NCBI RefSeq assembly: GCF_002154725.1
Contig: NZ_MTAW01000080.1
Location: 1-64,000, forward strand
Direction of reading: 5' to 3'
DNA from: Nostoc sp. 106C
GTDB lineage: Bacteria; Cyanobacteriota; Cyanobacteriia; Cyanobacteriales; Nostocaceae
Length of the DNA stretch: 64,000 bases
Under the pieces are notes generated by a model, which was given only the letters and a program-made list of their open reading frames with translations, ran no database searches and had not been told where the DNA came from. Position 1 is the first letter of the stretch. Every line of letters starts with the position of its first letter. Of the stretch, positions 28,291 to 36,972 are shown piece after piece. A program made the position numbers and the translations under genes.

Positions 28291-28671
28291 CTATTCGTTG
28301 TTGTCAGCTTGTAGAATCTCGTGAACTATTTCAACTAGGTCATCACTATTAACAGGTTTGTGGAGAACTCCATTAACTTTTATATTGGTTAACTCTGGTA
28401 CAATCATTTCTTTATACGCTGTAATCAGCAAAATAGGTAGAGTTTGCAAATGTTTAACTTGCCGTATAAGCCTAACTACTTCAAAACCATTCATTTCTGG
28501 TAGCATTACATCTAGCAGTAGCAGATCTGGTTTATGGAATTTAATTTTATTGATTGCTTCTACTCCAGATGTGACAAACTCAACTTTATATCCTTCTGTT
28601 TCTAAAATTACTTGCAGGAGAATACAATTATCAACCAGATCATCACAAATAAGGATGTGTTTCCTTAACAT
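28291..28671 (-). CDS. Single-domain response regulator
   Basis: 126 residues, a lone receiver domain: acidic pair in ILICDDLVDN, phospho-acceptor Asp in LLLLDVMLPEMNG (about 54), Thr in LLITAYK and the Lys in LHKPVN. It probably relays phosphate from a histidine kinase to a partner by protein contact. No kinase lies beside it. Confidence 0.92.
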   Translation of the reverse strand: MLRKHILICDDLVDNCILLQVILETEGYKVEFVTSGVEAINKIKFHKPDLLLLDVMLPEMNGFEVVRLIRQVKHLQTLPILLITAYKEMIVPELTNIKVNGVLHKPVNSDDLVEIVHEILQADNNE

Positions 28672-28806
28672 TACTTGGTATTACTCCTTCATGCTCTATT
28701 TCATATTTGACCTAGAAGATTTTCTTTAGTTACCATATTTTTGACCTAATTCCAATATTTACTATTGCAATCTTTAGATTTACACGTCATTCATAACGTG
28801 TTATTA

Positions 28807-28894
28807 AACATTAAAAAACTGCAAGCGATCGCCTACGCTATAAAGATGGTACAAACGAACCAATAGATATTATTATTGACGATACAGGTCATAG
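28807..28894 (+). pseudogene. Fragment duplicated from a flavin monooxygenase gene
   Basis: Nucleotides here align with 27577-27665 inside the monooxygenase gene: both contain AACATYAAA, GCGATCGC, AAGATGG(A/T)ACA, CCAATAGAYATTATTATT and ACAGGTYAT in the same order and spacing with one missing base. It reads KDGTNEPIDIIIDDTGH against EDGTEQPIDIIIYGTGY. It has a frameshift and no start; it is a decayed remnant. Confidence 0.65.
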
Positions 28895-28945
28895 GTGCAT
28901 CGAAAAACAAGACGGTAACTCAAGTTATTGAAGACTACTTTAGTA

Positions 28946-31258
28946 ATGAAAATCTTGCTAATCGAAGATGACGAAGTTTTAGTCAGTATCTTATTACATT
29001 CTCTGACTCAACAACATTATGTGGTTGACATCGCACAAGATGGATACGTTGGTTGGGAATACACTCAAAGTTATAACTATGATTTGATATTAATTGATGT
29101 GGGATTGCCGAAACTGGATGGGATTACGTTATGTCAACGCTTACGCTCCCACGGTTGTTCTACTCCGATTTTGTTAATTACAGCCAAAGATGCAACTAGC
29201 GATCGCATTCGTGGACTCGATGCTGGCGCAGATGATTATCTAATTAAACCTTTAGATTTGGGCGAACTCCAAGCAAGGGTAAGGGCGCTATTACGTCGGG
29301 GTGATGCTCCTCGTTCCTTAGTACTAGAAATTGGAGGCTTGCGGCTCGATCCAAGTAGCTGTCAAGTAATATTTAACAATCACTTACTTGATTTAACACC
29401 CAAAGAATACAGTCTTCTAGAGCTATTTATCCGCAACCCTTCAAGGGTTTTCAGCCGGGGGAATATTATCGAGCATCTCTGGACTTTTGATGATCCACCT
29501 CAAGAAGAAAGTGTAAAATCGCACATTAAAGGCTTACGACAAAAGTTGAAAGCAGCCGGAGCCGTAGATTGGATCGAAAACGTTTATGGTTTGGGATATC
29601 GGTTGAACCCGTCTGTGAAAGAAGAAAAGCAGAAGGGGAGCACGGGAGAAAAAGAAAAATCCTCAGTCTCTAATTATAGTATTGAACAGCAGTTCAACCA
29701 GGCAATGAGTGGGTTGTGGAATCAATATCAGGGGCTGATGCAGCAACGGATGTTAGTACTGCAACAAGCCGCCGCCGCACTCTCTAGCAATCTTACTCAA
29801 GAGTTACGCCAATCCGCACAAAAAGAGGCGCACAAGCTAGCTGGTGTCTTGGGAATGTTTGAGCAAGAAACTGGTACTCAAATAGCGCGGGAAATTGAAC
29901 GGATTCTTAGCAAAGATGGTAACTTGTCTCCAGCCCAAAAAAGTCAGTTGCGATCGCAAATTCAAGAGTTGGGTAACTTAATCAACTTGATGGGGCAAAA
30001 GGTCGATAATTCAACTGCCAACTCGATTGCAGAAGAAATTAGTACGCGATTACTACTAATTGACCCCAATCCCCAACTGGGTTTTCAGTTGCAACAACTC
30101 GTTGAGAACTTAGGAATGTGTTGGCAGCAAATTACCAACTTAGAGGATGCAAAAAACTTACTACAAACTACATCACCAGATTTAGTGGTGCTCAATGTAG
30201 GTGAGGTGGGGTGTAGGGAAAAATGTTTGGTACTTCTATCAGAGTTAGCAACTCGTACTCCTCCTATACCCGTGCTGGTGCTGGCTGCTGCTGATGAGCT
30301 AGTAGAGCGCGTAACTTTGGCTCAGTATGGGGCAAGAGGTTTTTTAGCCAAGCCTGTAACAGCTGCTCAAGTCTGGGATATTTCATCTCAACTATTACAG
30401 CGTACCCATTCTCTGCGGGTAAATGTATTAGTAGTGGATGACGATCCTGTGGTTTTAACCGCATTGCGCCCAATGTTAGAACCTTGGGGTATGCGAATTA
30501 CAGGATTAGACGAGCCGCTGCGTTTCTGGGAGGTACTGCAATCTACCACACCAGATTTGTTGATTTTGGATGTGGAAATGCCGCAAATAAGCGGCATAGA
30601 ACTGTGCCAAGCAGTTCGCATCGATCCGCAATGGCAGGAATTACCGATTGTGTTTCTTACCGCACACCGGGAAATAGAAACCGTGCAGCAAGTGTTTGCA
30701 GTTGGTGGAGATGACTATGTAGTTAAACCTGTTGTCGGGGCAGAACTTTTAGCAAGAATTACCCATCGCCTAGAACGCAGTCGCTTACTCCAGTCCCTCG
30801 CTACCAAAGATCCCCTAACCGGATTAGCAAATCAGTTACAGTCTAGCCGTGACTTACAACGGTTGATCGTTCAAGCTCAGAAGCATCAACACTCGGTTTG
30901 CTTAGCGATATTAACTGTAACTGATTTACGCCAAATAAATAGCAAGTATGGGCATGAAACTGGTAACCAAGTATTGCAACGATGGAGTCGTCTATTTCAA
31001 TTGGCATTTTATAGTGGTGAAGTACTAGGTTATTGGGGCAATGGGGAATTTATGGTAGGAGTTGCTGGGTTAACAAAAATAGAAGTAAAAGACCGCCTCG
31101 GTAATATTTTAACTACCCTCCGCCAGCAAATCTTCACAGCCCCCGCAGGCGATCGCTTTCAAGTAGGATGTAATTTTGCTGTGGTTGAGTACCCCCATGA
31201 TGGACTAACGATCCAATCTTTATACCAAGTTGCTAATACCTCGGAGCGGAATTTGTAA
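28946..31258 (+). CDS. Multidomain hybrid response regulator: REC-DNA-binding-Hpt-REC-REC-GGDEF
   Basis: About 770 residues from ATG 28946. Order: receiver 1 (LIEDDEVL; phospho-Asp in LILIDVGLPKLDG, about 51); OmpR/PhoB winged helix (about 125-220, LTPKEYSLLELFIRNP and GLGYRLNP); basic linker; Hpt-like helical domain (EAHKLAGVLGMFE, His about 296); receiver 2, in which the Asp position reads LVVLNVGEV, so it is probably not phosphorylated; receiver 3 (LLILDVEMPQISG); and a GGDEF-type domain whose signature is GNGEF, so probably not a working diguanylate cyclase. Such architectures are seen in cyanobacteria. The target genes are unknown. Confidence 0.9.
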   Translation: MKILLIEDDEVLVSILLHSLTQQHYVVDIAQDGYVGWEYTQSYNYDLILIDVGLPKLDGITLCQRLRSHGCSTPILLITAKDATSDRIRGLDAGADDYLIKPLDLGELQARVRALLRRGDAPRSLVLEIGGLRLDPSSCQVIFNNHLLDLTPKEYSLLELFIRNPSRVFSRGNIIEHLWTFDDPPQEESVKSHIKGLRQKLKAAGAVDWIENVYGLGYRLNPSVKEEKQKGSTGEKEKSSVSNYSIEQQFNQAMSGLWNQYQGLMQQRMLVLQQAAAALSSNLTQELRQSAQKEAHKLAGVLGMFEQETGTQIAREIERILSKDGNLSPAQKSQLRSQIQELGNLINLMGQKVDNSTANSIAEEISTRLLLIDPNPQLGFQLQQLVENLGMCWQQITNLEDAKNLLQTTSPDLVVLNVGEVGCREKCLVLLSELATRTPPIPVLVLAAADELVERVTLAQYGARGFLAKPVTAAQVWDISSQLLQRTHSLRVNVLVVDDDPVVLTALRPMLEPWGMRITGLDEPLRFWEVLQSTTPDLLILDVEMPQISGIELCQAVRIDPQWQELPIVFLTAHREIETVQQVFAVGGDDYVVKPVVGAELLARITHRLERSRLLQSLATKDPLTGLANQLQSSRDLQRLIVQAQKHQHSVCLAILTVTDLRQINSKYGHETGNQVLQRWSRLFQLAFYSGEVLGYWGNGEFMVGVAGLTKIEVKDRLGNILTTLRQQIFTAPAGDRFQVGCNFAVVEYPHDGLTIQSLYQVANTSERNL

Positions 31259-31501
31259 TTAGCTTTTTGCAAGAGTTTCAGACATTGCCAATGGGTGGTT
31301 TATTCACCTCGTGCTGTACTATTTTTATTTTCTCACTCTCAGCAGAGTAAACATATAACCCACCCCAAATGCTTCAATTATCCAAAAAATATTTTTAGGA
31401 TATAGGTAACGAGTGCGACCAAGCAATAGAAAAGCATCCAGATCTAGCTAGGATGCCTTTGCTAAACAGTACTATGAAAGCGAGATTAATACTTTAGTTA
31501 C

Positions 31502-31918
31502 CTATCTGTCATTTCTATAATATCTGTCGTCGTATCTGTCGTTTCTATAGTATCTGTCATCGTATCTGTCGTTGCTATCGTATCTGTCGTTATATCGGTC
31601 ATTTCTGTTGTATCTATCGTATCTGTTGTTTCTGTTGTTTCTGCGATCGCCAACTGAGAACTGAGCTCGGCAACCATTTCTTACCCAAATACGATTTCTG
31701 TTAGCTCCCCAATTGTCTCTACAACTGGCGCTAGATAATTGCCTGATCAGGCGCACTCGACCTGTCGTAGATACCGCACAACTAGTGCGCCGATTATTCT
31801 GGCTTTCACAAGTTATTACCTGCTGAGCTGAAGCTGGGCTAGCAATGCTTAAAAGGGTACCTATACTAAGGCTGGCAACCATGAAGGTGGCAGCAATTGC
31901 TGGAAAGCGGATAATCAT
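31502..31918 (-). CDS. Secreted DUF3011-domain protein with Asn-Asp-Arg-Tyr repeat tail
   Basis: 138 residues. The signal peptide ends at SPASAQQ (about 31). Then comes a DUF3011-like domain with four to six cysteines (CESQNNRRTSC, SCRDNWG, GCRAQF) likely forming disulfides. From about residue 93 the protein consists of NDRYDDRYYR-type repeats, rich in Tyr, Arg and Asp; repeats at DNA level are visible from 31502 to 31640. Probably periplasmic or wall-associated; function unknown. Confidence 0.85.
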   Translation of the reverse strand: MIIRFPAIAATFMVASLSIGTLLSIASPASAQQVITCESQNNRRTSCAVSTTGRVRLIRQLSSASCRDNWGANRNRIWVRNGCRAQFSVGDRRNNRNNRYDRYNRNDRYNDRYDSNDRYDDRYYRNDRYDDRYYRNDR

Positions 31919-32109
31919 ATTAAATGTTAGATGGTTTCAAAAAATATTTAGTTGGCTACTATTTTAATCTATATTTTGCAACAGTAAATCTACCCTAAGA
32001 TTATGTTCTTAGAGGATTATTTTTTGTTGTCGTAAATTAATTACGGGAAAATAAGGCTTTAAGGGAGCCATCGGCCGCTTTGGGCTAACGCACTCCCAAC
32101 TTCTATTGA

Positions 32110-32676
32110 CTACTTATCTTTTGAATTCCTAACAATTACCAAACACTCGTTTTGTACCTTAGCAAGCATATCAGTGAAGGCGGGAGTATAGCGACTATTT
32201 TCATCGACAATTTTACGCAGTGTATAATCACCAAGCCCTGGAATAACTCCAAACCAAACGTTCTTGCGTTGCCAGATCTCTCCATTTTGAGAATTTTCGT
32301 CTTGATTCATTGTGAAATCTGCAATCCACTTAGGAATCGGCAGCCCAAAGGCAAAGGGTAGAATTTGCGATCGCCGCAAGGTTTCATCTTCAAACTGAAT
32401 TTTGTAAGTAAACCGAGCCAATTGAGCACCAACAAGTAATAGCCATCCCAGAATCGAGTTATGAAAAGTCCACTGCACAGGGGCAAAGACAGGTAAAACC
32501 AAACTCAGGTTTTGCGTGTCCCATTCTAAGTTGTACATTGTGATGCAAGTATCAGGCAGCGGATTGCCATCCATAAAGAATACACCCTTGAGAGGTGTTG
32601 GTAAGTTTGTTTGCGTGATCGGGAGCATCCAGGTTGCAATATTGTCGAGTTGCTTTTTCTTGATTGATTCAATCAT
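32110..32676 (-). CDS. Hypothetical protein downstream of P450 and lipoxygenase
   Basis: 188 residues if started at ATG 32676 (MIESIKKKQ), or 195 from 32697. I do not recognise the family. It has a hydrophobic stretch (SILGWLLLVGAQLARFTY, about 95-112) and many aromatic residues but no signal peptide or catalytic motif I can name. It lies 47-60 bases after the P450 gene on the same strand, so it is probably co-transcribed and part of the same pathway, perhaps binding a lipid; this is inference. Confidence 0.75.
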   Translation of the reverse strand: MIESIKKKQLDNIATWMLPITQTNLPTPLKGVFFMDGNPLPDTCITMYNLEWDTQNLSLVLPVFAPVQWTFHNSILGWLLLVGAQLARFTYKIQFEDETLRRSQILPFAFGLPIPKWIADFTMNQDENSQNGEIWQRKNVWFGVIPGLGDYTLRKIVDENSRYTPAFTDMLAKVQNECLVIVRNSKDK

Positions 32677-32721
32677 TACCTTTTTCCTGTTTTGCAAGTC
32701 ATGTCAAATCTTCTCTAGTAC

Positions 32722-34080
32722 TCACCGTCTTTGAGAAAAGCCTTGTAACACTAAATTATTGGGAGTAACAGCAGTGACTTTTTCAAAATCCCACTTTACT
32801 TCTGTAAATGAGTTCCATTGATAATTTTTCAGCAGATATAGACAAAACATTTGAATTAAGCCAATCGATAAAGATTTGCCAGGACAAACCCGCTCATGCC
32901 CCTCACCATTCCAAGATAAGATATCAGAGAAATCCCGCGTCACGTCAAAATTATCTGGATGTTTGTATCTGTTTGCATCTCGATTAGCTGTAAAGATAGA
33001 GCCAAGTAAACGAGTTCCCCTTTGGAATGGACAACGCTGCGCGCCAATTTCAACTTCACCCTTTTCAGTGGTAAGTTGACTAACAAATCGCACCGGTGGA
33101 TAAAGACGAGCTGTTTCTAGAATTACTTTATTAATCAGTTTTGACTGCTCTAAAGCATATCCGTTGCGAGTATTGTTTCCATCCCAGATAGCATTAATCT
33201 CTGAAATTGCGTCATTTCTTAAGGCATTATCCAAGCATAAAACACCAATAACAGATCCCAAAAGCGCACTCGTGCCAGCAGTACCAGCAATATGAATCAT
33301 ATCGAATAGACTATTAGCAATTTGGTGTTCGTTCAACTGATACTGGGCACCTGTGGCTAGATATGATGACCATTTTGGCGATTGTTTGTATCGCTCAATT
33401 AAACGTTGGCGATGACGAATATTTGCTGCTGTTTTGGAAGCCAGCACATACTTGCTAATGAAATTTGGTAAGGATGCCAGAGCCAGACCTTTAATGTAAG
33501 CACCCGATGCAGTAATTTCTTCCTCAGATAATGAAATTTGGAAAACAAGTTCGTGCAAAATTGCCAGCATCATCCTGGGCAAATCGTTACCGATATGTAA
33601 TTGATTTTGTGCCGCAGCTTTTGACAGCGATTTATTAACTAACTGCCCTAAAGTCTCTGCCTCTTCAAAGGGATCTGGCAAAGCTTGCAAGAACACAGCA
33701 CGAACTCCTGTATGTTCATTACCGTTCATTCCCAAGCTCAGCGGATTGTCGAGCATGTAGCTAGGGGCTAAAATTCTAATAATGCCTAAATCATTTCCCC
33801 TTACTTGAGGTTCAATCTGCATCAGTTTCCTCACTTGAGAATGAGAGGAATGCATAATTGCCTGGTCTACAGCAAAAAATTTATCTCCGATATTGTCCTT
33901 GCGGATGTAGAGAAAGTCCCTCCATGCGTTGAGCATGATCGCAGCATCCATATAATAGAGACCTAAGCGCAGCAACTTGCCAATGGGAGTGTTATAACCA
34001 ACTTTGGCTAGAATACGTGAAAACCGGATTTGGCGGCTGTGGGCTTTGAGGACTTTATCTTTGAGTTCCATAATGTTCAA
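32722..34080 (-). CDS. Cytochrome P450, possibly acting on fatty-acid hydroperoxides
   Basis: 452 residues. The ExxR motif is in LETARLYPPVRF (about 322-326), and the heme-thiolate Cys is in WNGEGHERVCPGKSL (about 398). The usual FxxGxxxC pattern is altered, and the I-helix (HIAGTAGTSALLG) has no acidic-Thr pair for oxygen activation. Both features recall CYP74-clan enzymes, which rearrange lipid hydroperoxides without oxygen. Neighbouring lipoxygenase would provide such hydroperoxides. Assignment to that clan is inference; it could also be a peroxygenase or ordinary monooxygenase. Gap to the lipoxygenase stop is about 60 bases. Confidence 0.88.
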   Translation of the reverse strand: MNIMELKDKVLKAHSRQIRFSRILAKVGYNTPIGKLLRLGLYYMDAAIMLNAWRDFLYIRKDNIGDKFFAVDQAIMHSSHSQVRKLMQIEPQVRGNDLGIIRILAPSYMLDNPLSLGMNGNEHTGVRAVFLQALPDPFEEAETLGQLVNKSLSKAAAQNQLHIGNDLPRMMLAILHELVFQISLSEEEITASGAYIKGLALASLPNFISKYVLASKTAANIRHRQRLIERYKQSPKWSSYLATGAQYQLNEHQIANSLFDMIHIAGTAGTSALLGSVIGVLCLDNALRNDAISEINAIWDGNNTRNGYALEQSKLINKVILETARLYPPVRFVSQLTTEKGEVEIGAQRCPFQRGTRLLGSIFTANRDANRYKHPDNFDVTRDFSDILSWNGEGHERVCPGKSLSIGLIQMFCLYLLKNYQWNSFTEVKWDFEKVTAVTPNNLVLQGFSQRR

Positions 34081-34139
34081 TAAAGGGGACTAGGGACGCG
34101 GAGAATAACAAATGACTCTTGATTCTTGACTCTTGACGT

Positions 34140-36032
34140 TTAAATATTAATGCTTTGCGGAATTCTAGAAGGGAGCAGATACTCATAGGTTGGACGGCTC
34201 AAGTTGCGCTGATTGATCTTATGTTCAACCTGCTGGAGATTGTTTTGGAATGTCTGCAAAAAGGATAGTACACGCTGATCGCTAAAGTATCTCTGCGGAT
34301 ATTCGCCAAGCTTGTTGTAATATACAGAACCTAATAAACCGAGTAGGTTATATTGCCGTTGTGCCTGATTTAGAGGTGAAAGTAAATTCAGGTAGTCTTG
34401 CTCACTAATTTCTTCTTTGAGCGTTGAGGCTGGCAAATAACCAGCTAATGGCATGGCAGCAGCATAGCCCATGAGATCTTTCTGGGGAAAGTTAACCGCA
34501 GCGTGTTGTGCGCTGGCTGTGAAAATAATCAACGTAGCCGCATCTACTAAATATTCTCGCGTCTGGATACGTCCATCTTCACCAAAATCGCTGATGCGTC
34601 CACCATCGTAAGCTTGGACTTCAGTTGCCCACGCCTGGAGGGCTGCATCATTCTGAATATCCTTATCTGTAGCGTAGTAAAGGTTGAGGTAGTCCGAAAC
34701 CCACCGATGAATGGCATCCCATACTAACAGTGCATCATCTCGGTAAGGATAAACAGGTAGCAAATTAGGATCATCTACGCCGCGCTGCTGGAATTGCTTC
34801 CGTAACATGGCACTATTAAAGCCATAGCTTTGCAACCCGCGCACTGCTAAAACCCGAGAGTTATCGATTGTCGATGAGAGCAATCTATCGACCCCACCGC
34901 CAGGAGCGATTAAAATTCGTTGGGCTGCATCGTTAATTGCTAAGGTGCCTTCAAAATGGGGGCGTAGCAATAACCTGAGTGGATGAGTAGCTGGTAGTTG
35001 CCGATAGGTAGCCATCACAAAAGCACCAACGAACAGGTGCGTTCTGGCTAGGTGAGTGACTGGTTCGTGGAAGTTGGCATCTGCTATTTGAACAATAGTT
35101 TTGGCAAACAGCCAAGCGTACTTACCAGAGTTAGGAGTAATAATTGGGTAATCGGGACCTGGAGTTTGGCCGCCTTGAATGGCTACTGGACGCAGTAGAC
35201 GTGTGGGGTTTGAGCCTTTGGGTAAGGCAAACAGTGCTAGGGGCGCATAGACATATTTTTGCTCGTAAGGGTATGTACCGTTGATTGCACCCTCGAAAAT
35301 TCCATAATCTGCTAGGTAAAGCCTTCCTTCTTCCCCTGCGGCTTGTAATGAATCGTCACTTCCCATCACTCCTTGGTAATGTTCGTCCGTGACTGGGAAG
35401 CAATCGCTCAGGCTGGTTACTCGCTCAATCATCACCGGATTGTAGCCAGCTACTCGCATGTAAGCAAAGACTTCATCTTCTTGGAAAGTTTTGCCAATTC
35501 TCGGCACTCCAATCACCGGAAACAACTTTTCATAATCATTCAGGTTGGTCACATGACCTGTAGGATGTCCTTCATACAGCAGCTCAATAACCTGATTTAG
35601 GGCATCTCTGAGAATTACAAGTCCGTTTTCCTTAAGAATAGAAAATAACAAATCGTCGAGTTCTCTAAAATCTTTAGATATTCCTTTAATTAAAAACTGA
35701 GGAACAATTTGCAGCAGCCTAGCAATAATACTGATATTGAAAGGTATCGCCCCCTTGAGCAACGCTTCCCAGATAAACATTTTGACATCGTCGCGGATCG
35801 ACTTGGAACCGCGATTGCCTCGGTTGGTAATTAAGGTATTGATGAAAATATCTCGTAACTGCTGGGCTAACAAAAAATACCAGTTAGTAGTGAACCGTTC
35901 CGCCGGAGGAAGCTCATCCACCATAGCAATTGGTGGAATATGGGTGTAGTTATATTGATATTCCTGCCTAGTAACCTCCAGAGTCGTAGTAACGGGGAGA
36001 CTTATTAAATTATTTGGTGATGAAGCAGTCAT
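34140..36032 (-). CDS. Lipoxygenase
   Basis: 630 residues, the length of a lipoxygenase catalytic domain without the PLAT domain. The iron ligands can be read: HX4H in VTHLARTHL (about 325 and 330), His and Asn in SAQHAAVN (about 509 and 513), and the C-terminal isoleucine (SINI at the end). It should oxygenate polyunsaturated fatty acids to hydroperoxides. The next two genes (P450 and an unknown) probably process the product. The ATG overlaps the stop of a 67-codon ORF by four bases. Position specificity (9-, 10- or 13-) cannot be decided by eye. Confidence 0.93.
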   Translation of the reverse strand: MTASSPNNLISLPVTTTLEVTRQEYQYNYTHIPPIAMVDELPPAERFTTNWYFLLAQQLRDIFINTLITNRGNRGSKSIRDDVKMFIWEALLKGAIPFNISIIARLLQIVPQFLIKGISKDFRELDDLLFSILKENGLVILRDALNQVIELLYEGHPTGHVTNLNDYEKLFPVIGVPRIGKTFQEDEVFAYMRVAGYNPVMIERVTSLSDCFPVTDEHYQGVMGSDDSLQAAGEEGRLYLADYGIFEGAINGTYPYEQKYVYAPLALFALPKGSNPTRLLRPVAIQGGQTPGPDYPIITPNSGKYAWLFAKTIVQIADANFHEPVTHLARTHLFVGAFVMATYRQLPATHPLRLLLRPHFEGTLAINDAAQRILIAPGGGVDRLLSSTIDNSRVLAVRGLQSYGFNSAMLRKQFQQRGVDDPNLLPVYPYRDDALLVWDAIHRWVSDYLNLYYATDKDIQNDAALQAWATEVQAYDGGRISDFGEDGRIQTREYLVDAATLIIFTASAQHAAVNFPQKDLMGYAAAMPLAGYLPASTLKEEISEQDYLNLLSPLNQAQRQYNLLGLLGSVYYNKLGEYPQRYFSDQRVLSFLQTFQNNLQQVEHKINQRNLSRPTYEYLLPSRIPQSINI

Positions 36033-36232
36033 GGATCTTCTTGCATGTATTGTTCAAAGAGAACTTCAAAACTCAGCCGAAAAAACACTCCTTTAATTTT
36101 TTCGTTGATGAGGTTTATGGGATGTCTTAGCTCTGTCTCGTAGAGCTTATCGAATATTCTGCCCAAGTGGTCATCATTGAGAGGTTGCGTTGCAAAAATT
36201 TGTAGGAGAGAAAACAGCTGTATAAATTTCAA
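36029..36232 (-). CDS. Small ORF overlapping the lipoxygenase start, hypothetical
   Basis: Up to 67 codons, starting at TTG directly after a stop and ending in an ATGA overlap with the lipoxygenase gene. There is no internal Met until near the end. The composition (LGRIFDKLYETELRHP...FEVLFEQYMQED) looks protein-like, not random. It could be a short leader protein coupled to lipoxygenase translation, or the remaining tail of a longer gene whose 5' part is lost. Not recognised. Confidence 0.4.
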   Translation of the reverse strand: MKFIQLFSLLQIFATQPLNDDHLGRIFDKLYETELRHPINLINEKIKGVFFRLSFEVLFEQYMQEDP

Positions 36233-36438
36233 CTAATTATGCAGGCATTGCCAAAATTTTGGCAAGAAACTTAAAATTATGCTTTACCAAAGATTAACGC
36301 TCTGTTAACCTTGCTTGTTTTACCCTAGCTTGTACTCCAGTCATTGTATCTGACAGAGAGCATCGCAGCTAGCTGCTATACATCCTAGTACCTATGCAAA
36401 ACATAGGTGGAAAAACAATCATTTGCGGGGCAGTTTTC

Positions 36439-36822
36439 ATGTTAAATCCTGTACAAACTCTCGGTATCTTTCAAAAACAACCAGATCCTAAAGTATTTTC
36501 CGCAGGACAAGTCATATTTGAAGCAGGAGAGCTTGGTGATTGTATGTATGGCATTATAGAAGGAGAGGTTGATATATTAGTCAATGACAAAGTTGTAGAA
36601 ACGATCGCATCTGGTGAAGTTTTTGCTATAGGGGCCTTAGTAGGGGTAAAAAATAGAACTTATACAGCTATTGCTAAAACAGATTGTCAACTTGCTTTTC
36701 TGGATGAACAAAGGTTTCTATTTGTAGTGCAAGAAACTCCTATGTTCGCCCTGCAAGTGATGAAAAACTACTCAGAGCGTCTGACTCGTGTTGAGCATCA
36801 GCTTTCCAGCCTTACAGTCTGA
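36439..36822 (+). CDS. Cyclic-nucleotide-binding-domain protein
   Basis: 127 residues from ATG 36439 (MLNPVQTLGIF); the frame is open to 36394. A single cNMP-binding barrel: FSAGQVIFEAGELGDCMYGIIEGEVDI, ASGEVFAIGALVG, and DEQRFLFVV. The phosphate-binding cassette lacks the canonical Arg, so it may not bind cAMP. There is no DNA-binding domain. Divergent from the lipoxygenase operon. Confidence 0.85.
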   Translation: MLNPVQTLGIFQKQPDPKVFSAGQVIFEAGELGDCMYGIIEGEVDILVNDKVVETIASGEVFAIGALVGVKNRTYTAIAKTDCQLAFLDEQRFLFVVQETPMFALQVMKNYSERLTRVEHQLSSLTV

Positions 36823-36903
36823 TCCATAGTTGGTATTATTTAGATATTTTGTGCGATCGCCTGGGTAACGTGCTAGATCATGCGATCGCCAGATACGCTG
36901 ATA

Positions 36904-36938
36904 TAAAATAAAAGAAACCACTGTTTAACAATGGTTTC
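36904..36938 (-). terminator. Probable intrinsic terminator of the methyltransferase gene
   Basis: On the minus strand a 12-bp stem (GGAAACCATTGTT... / ...AACAGTGGTTTC; 36914-36938, one mismatch) is followed by TTTTATTTTAT, 35 bases after the stop of the gene at 36973. Confidence 0.6.
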
Positions 36939-36972
36939 CATATAATTAAGGATATTCTAGATATTTTCTCGT

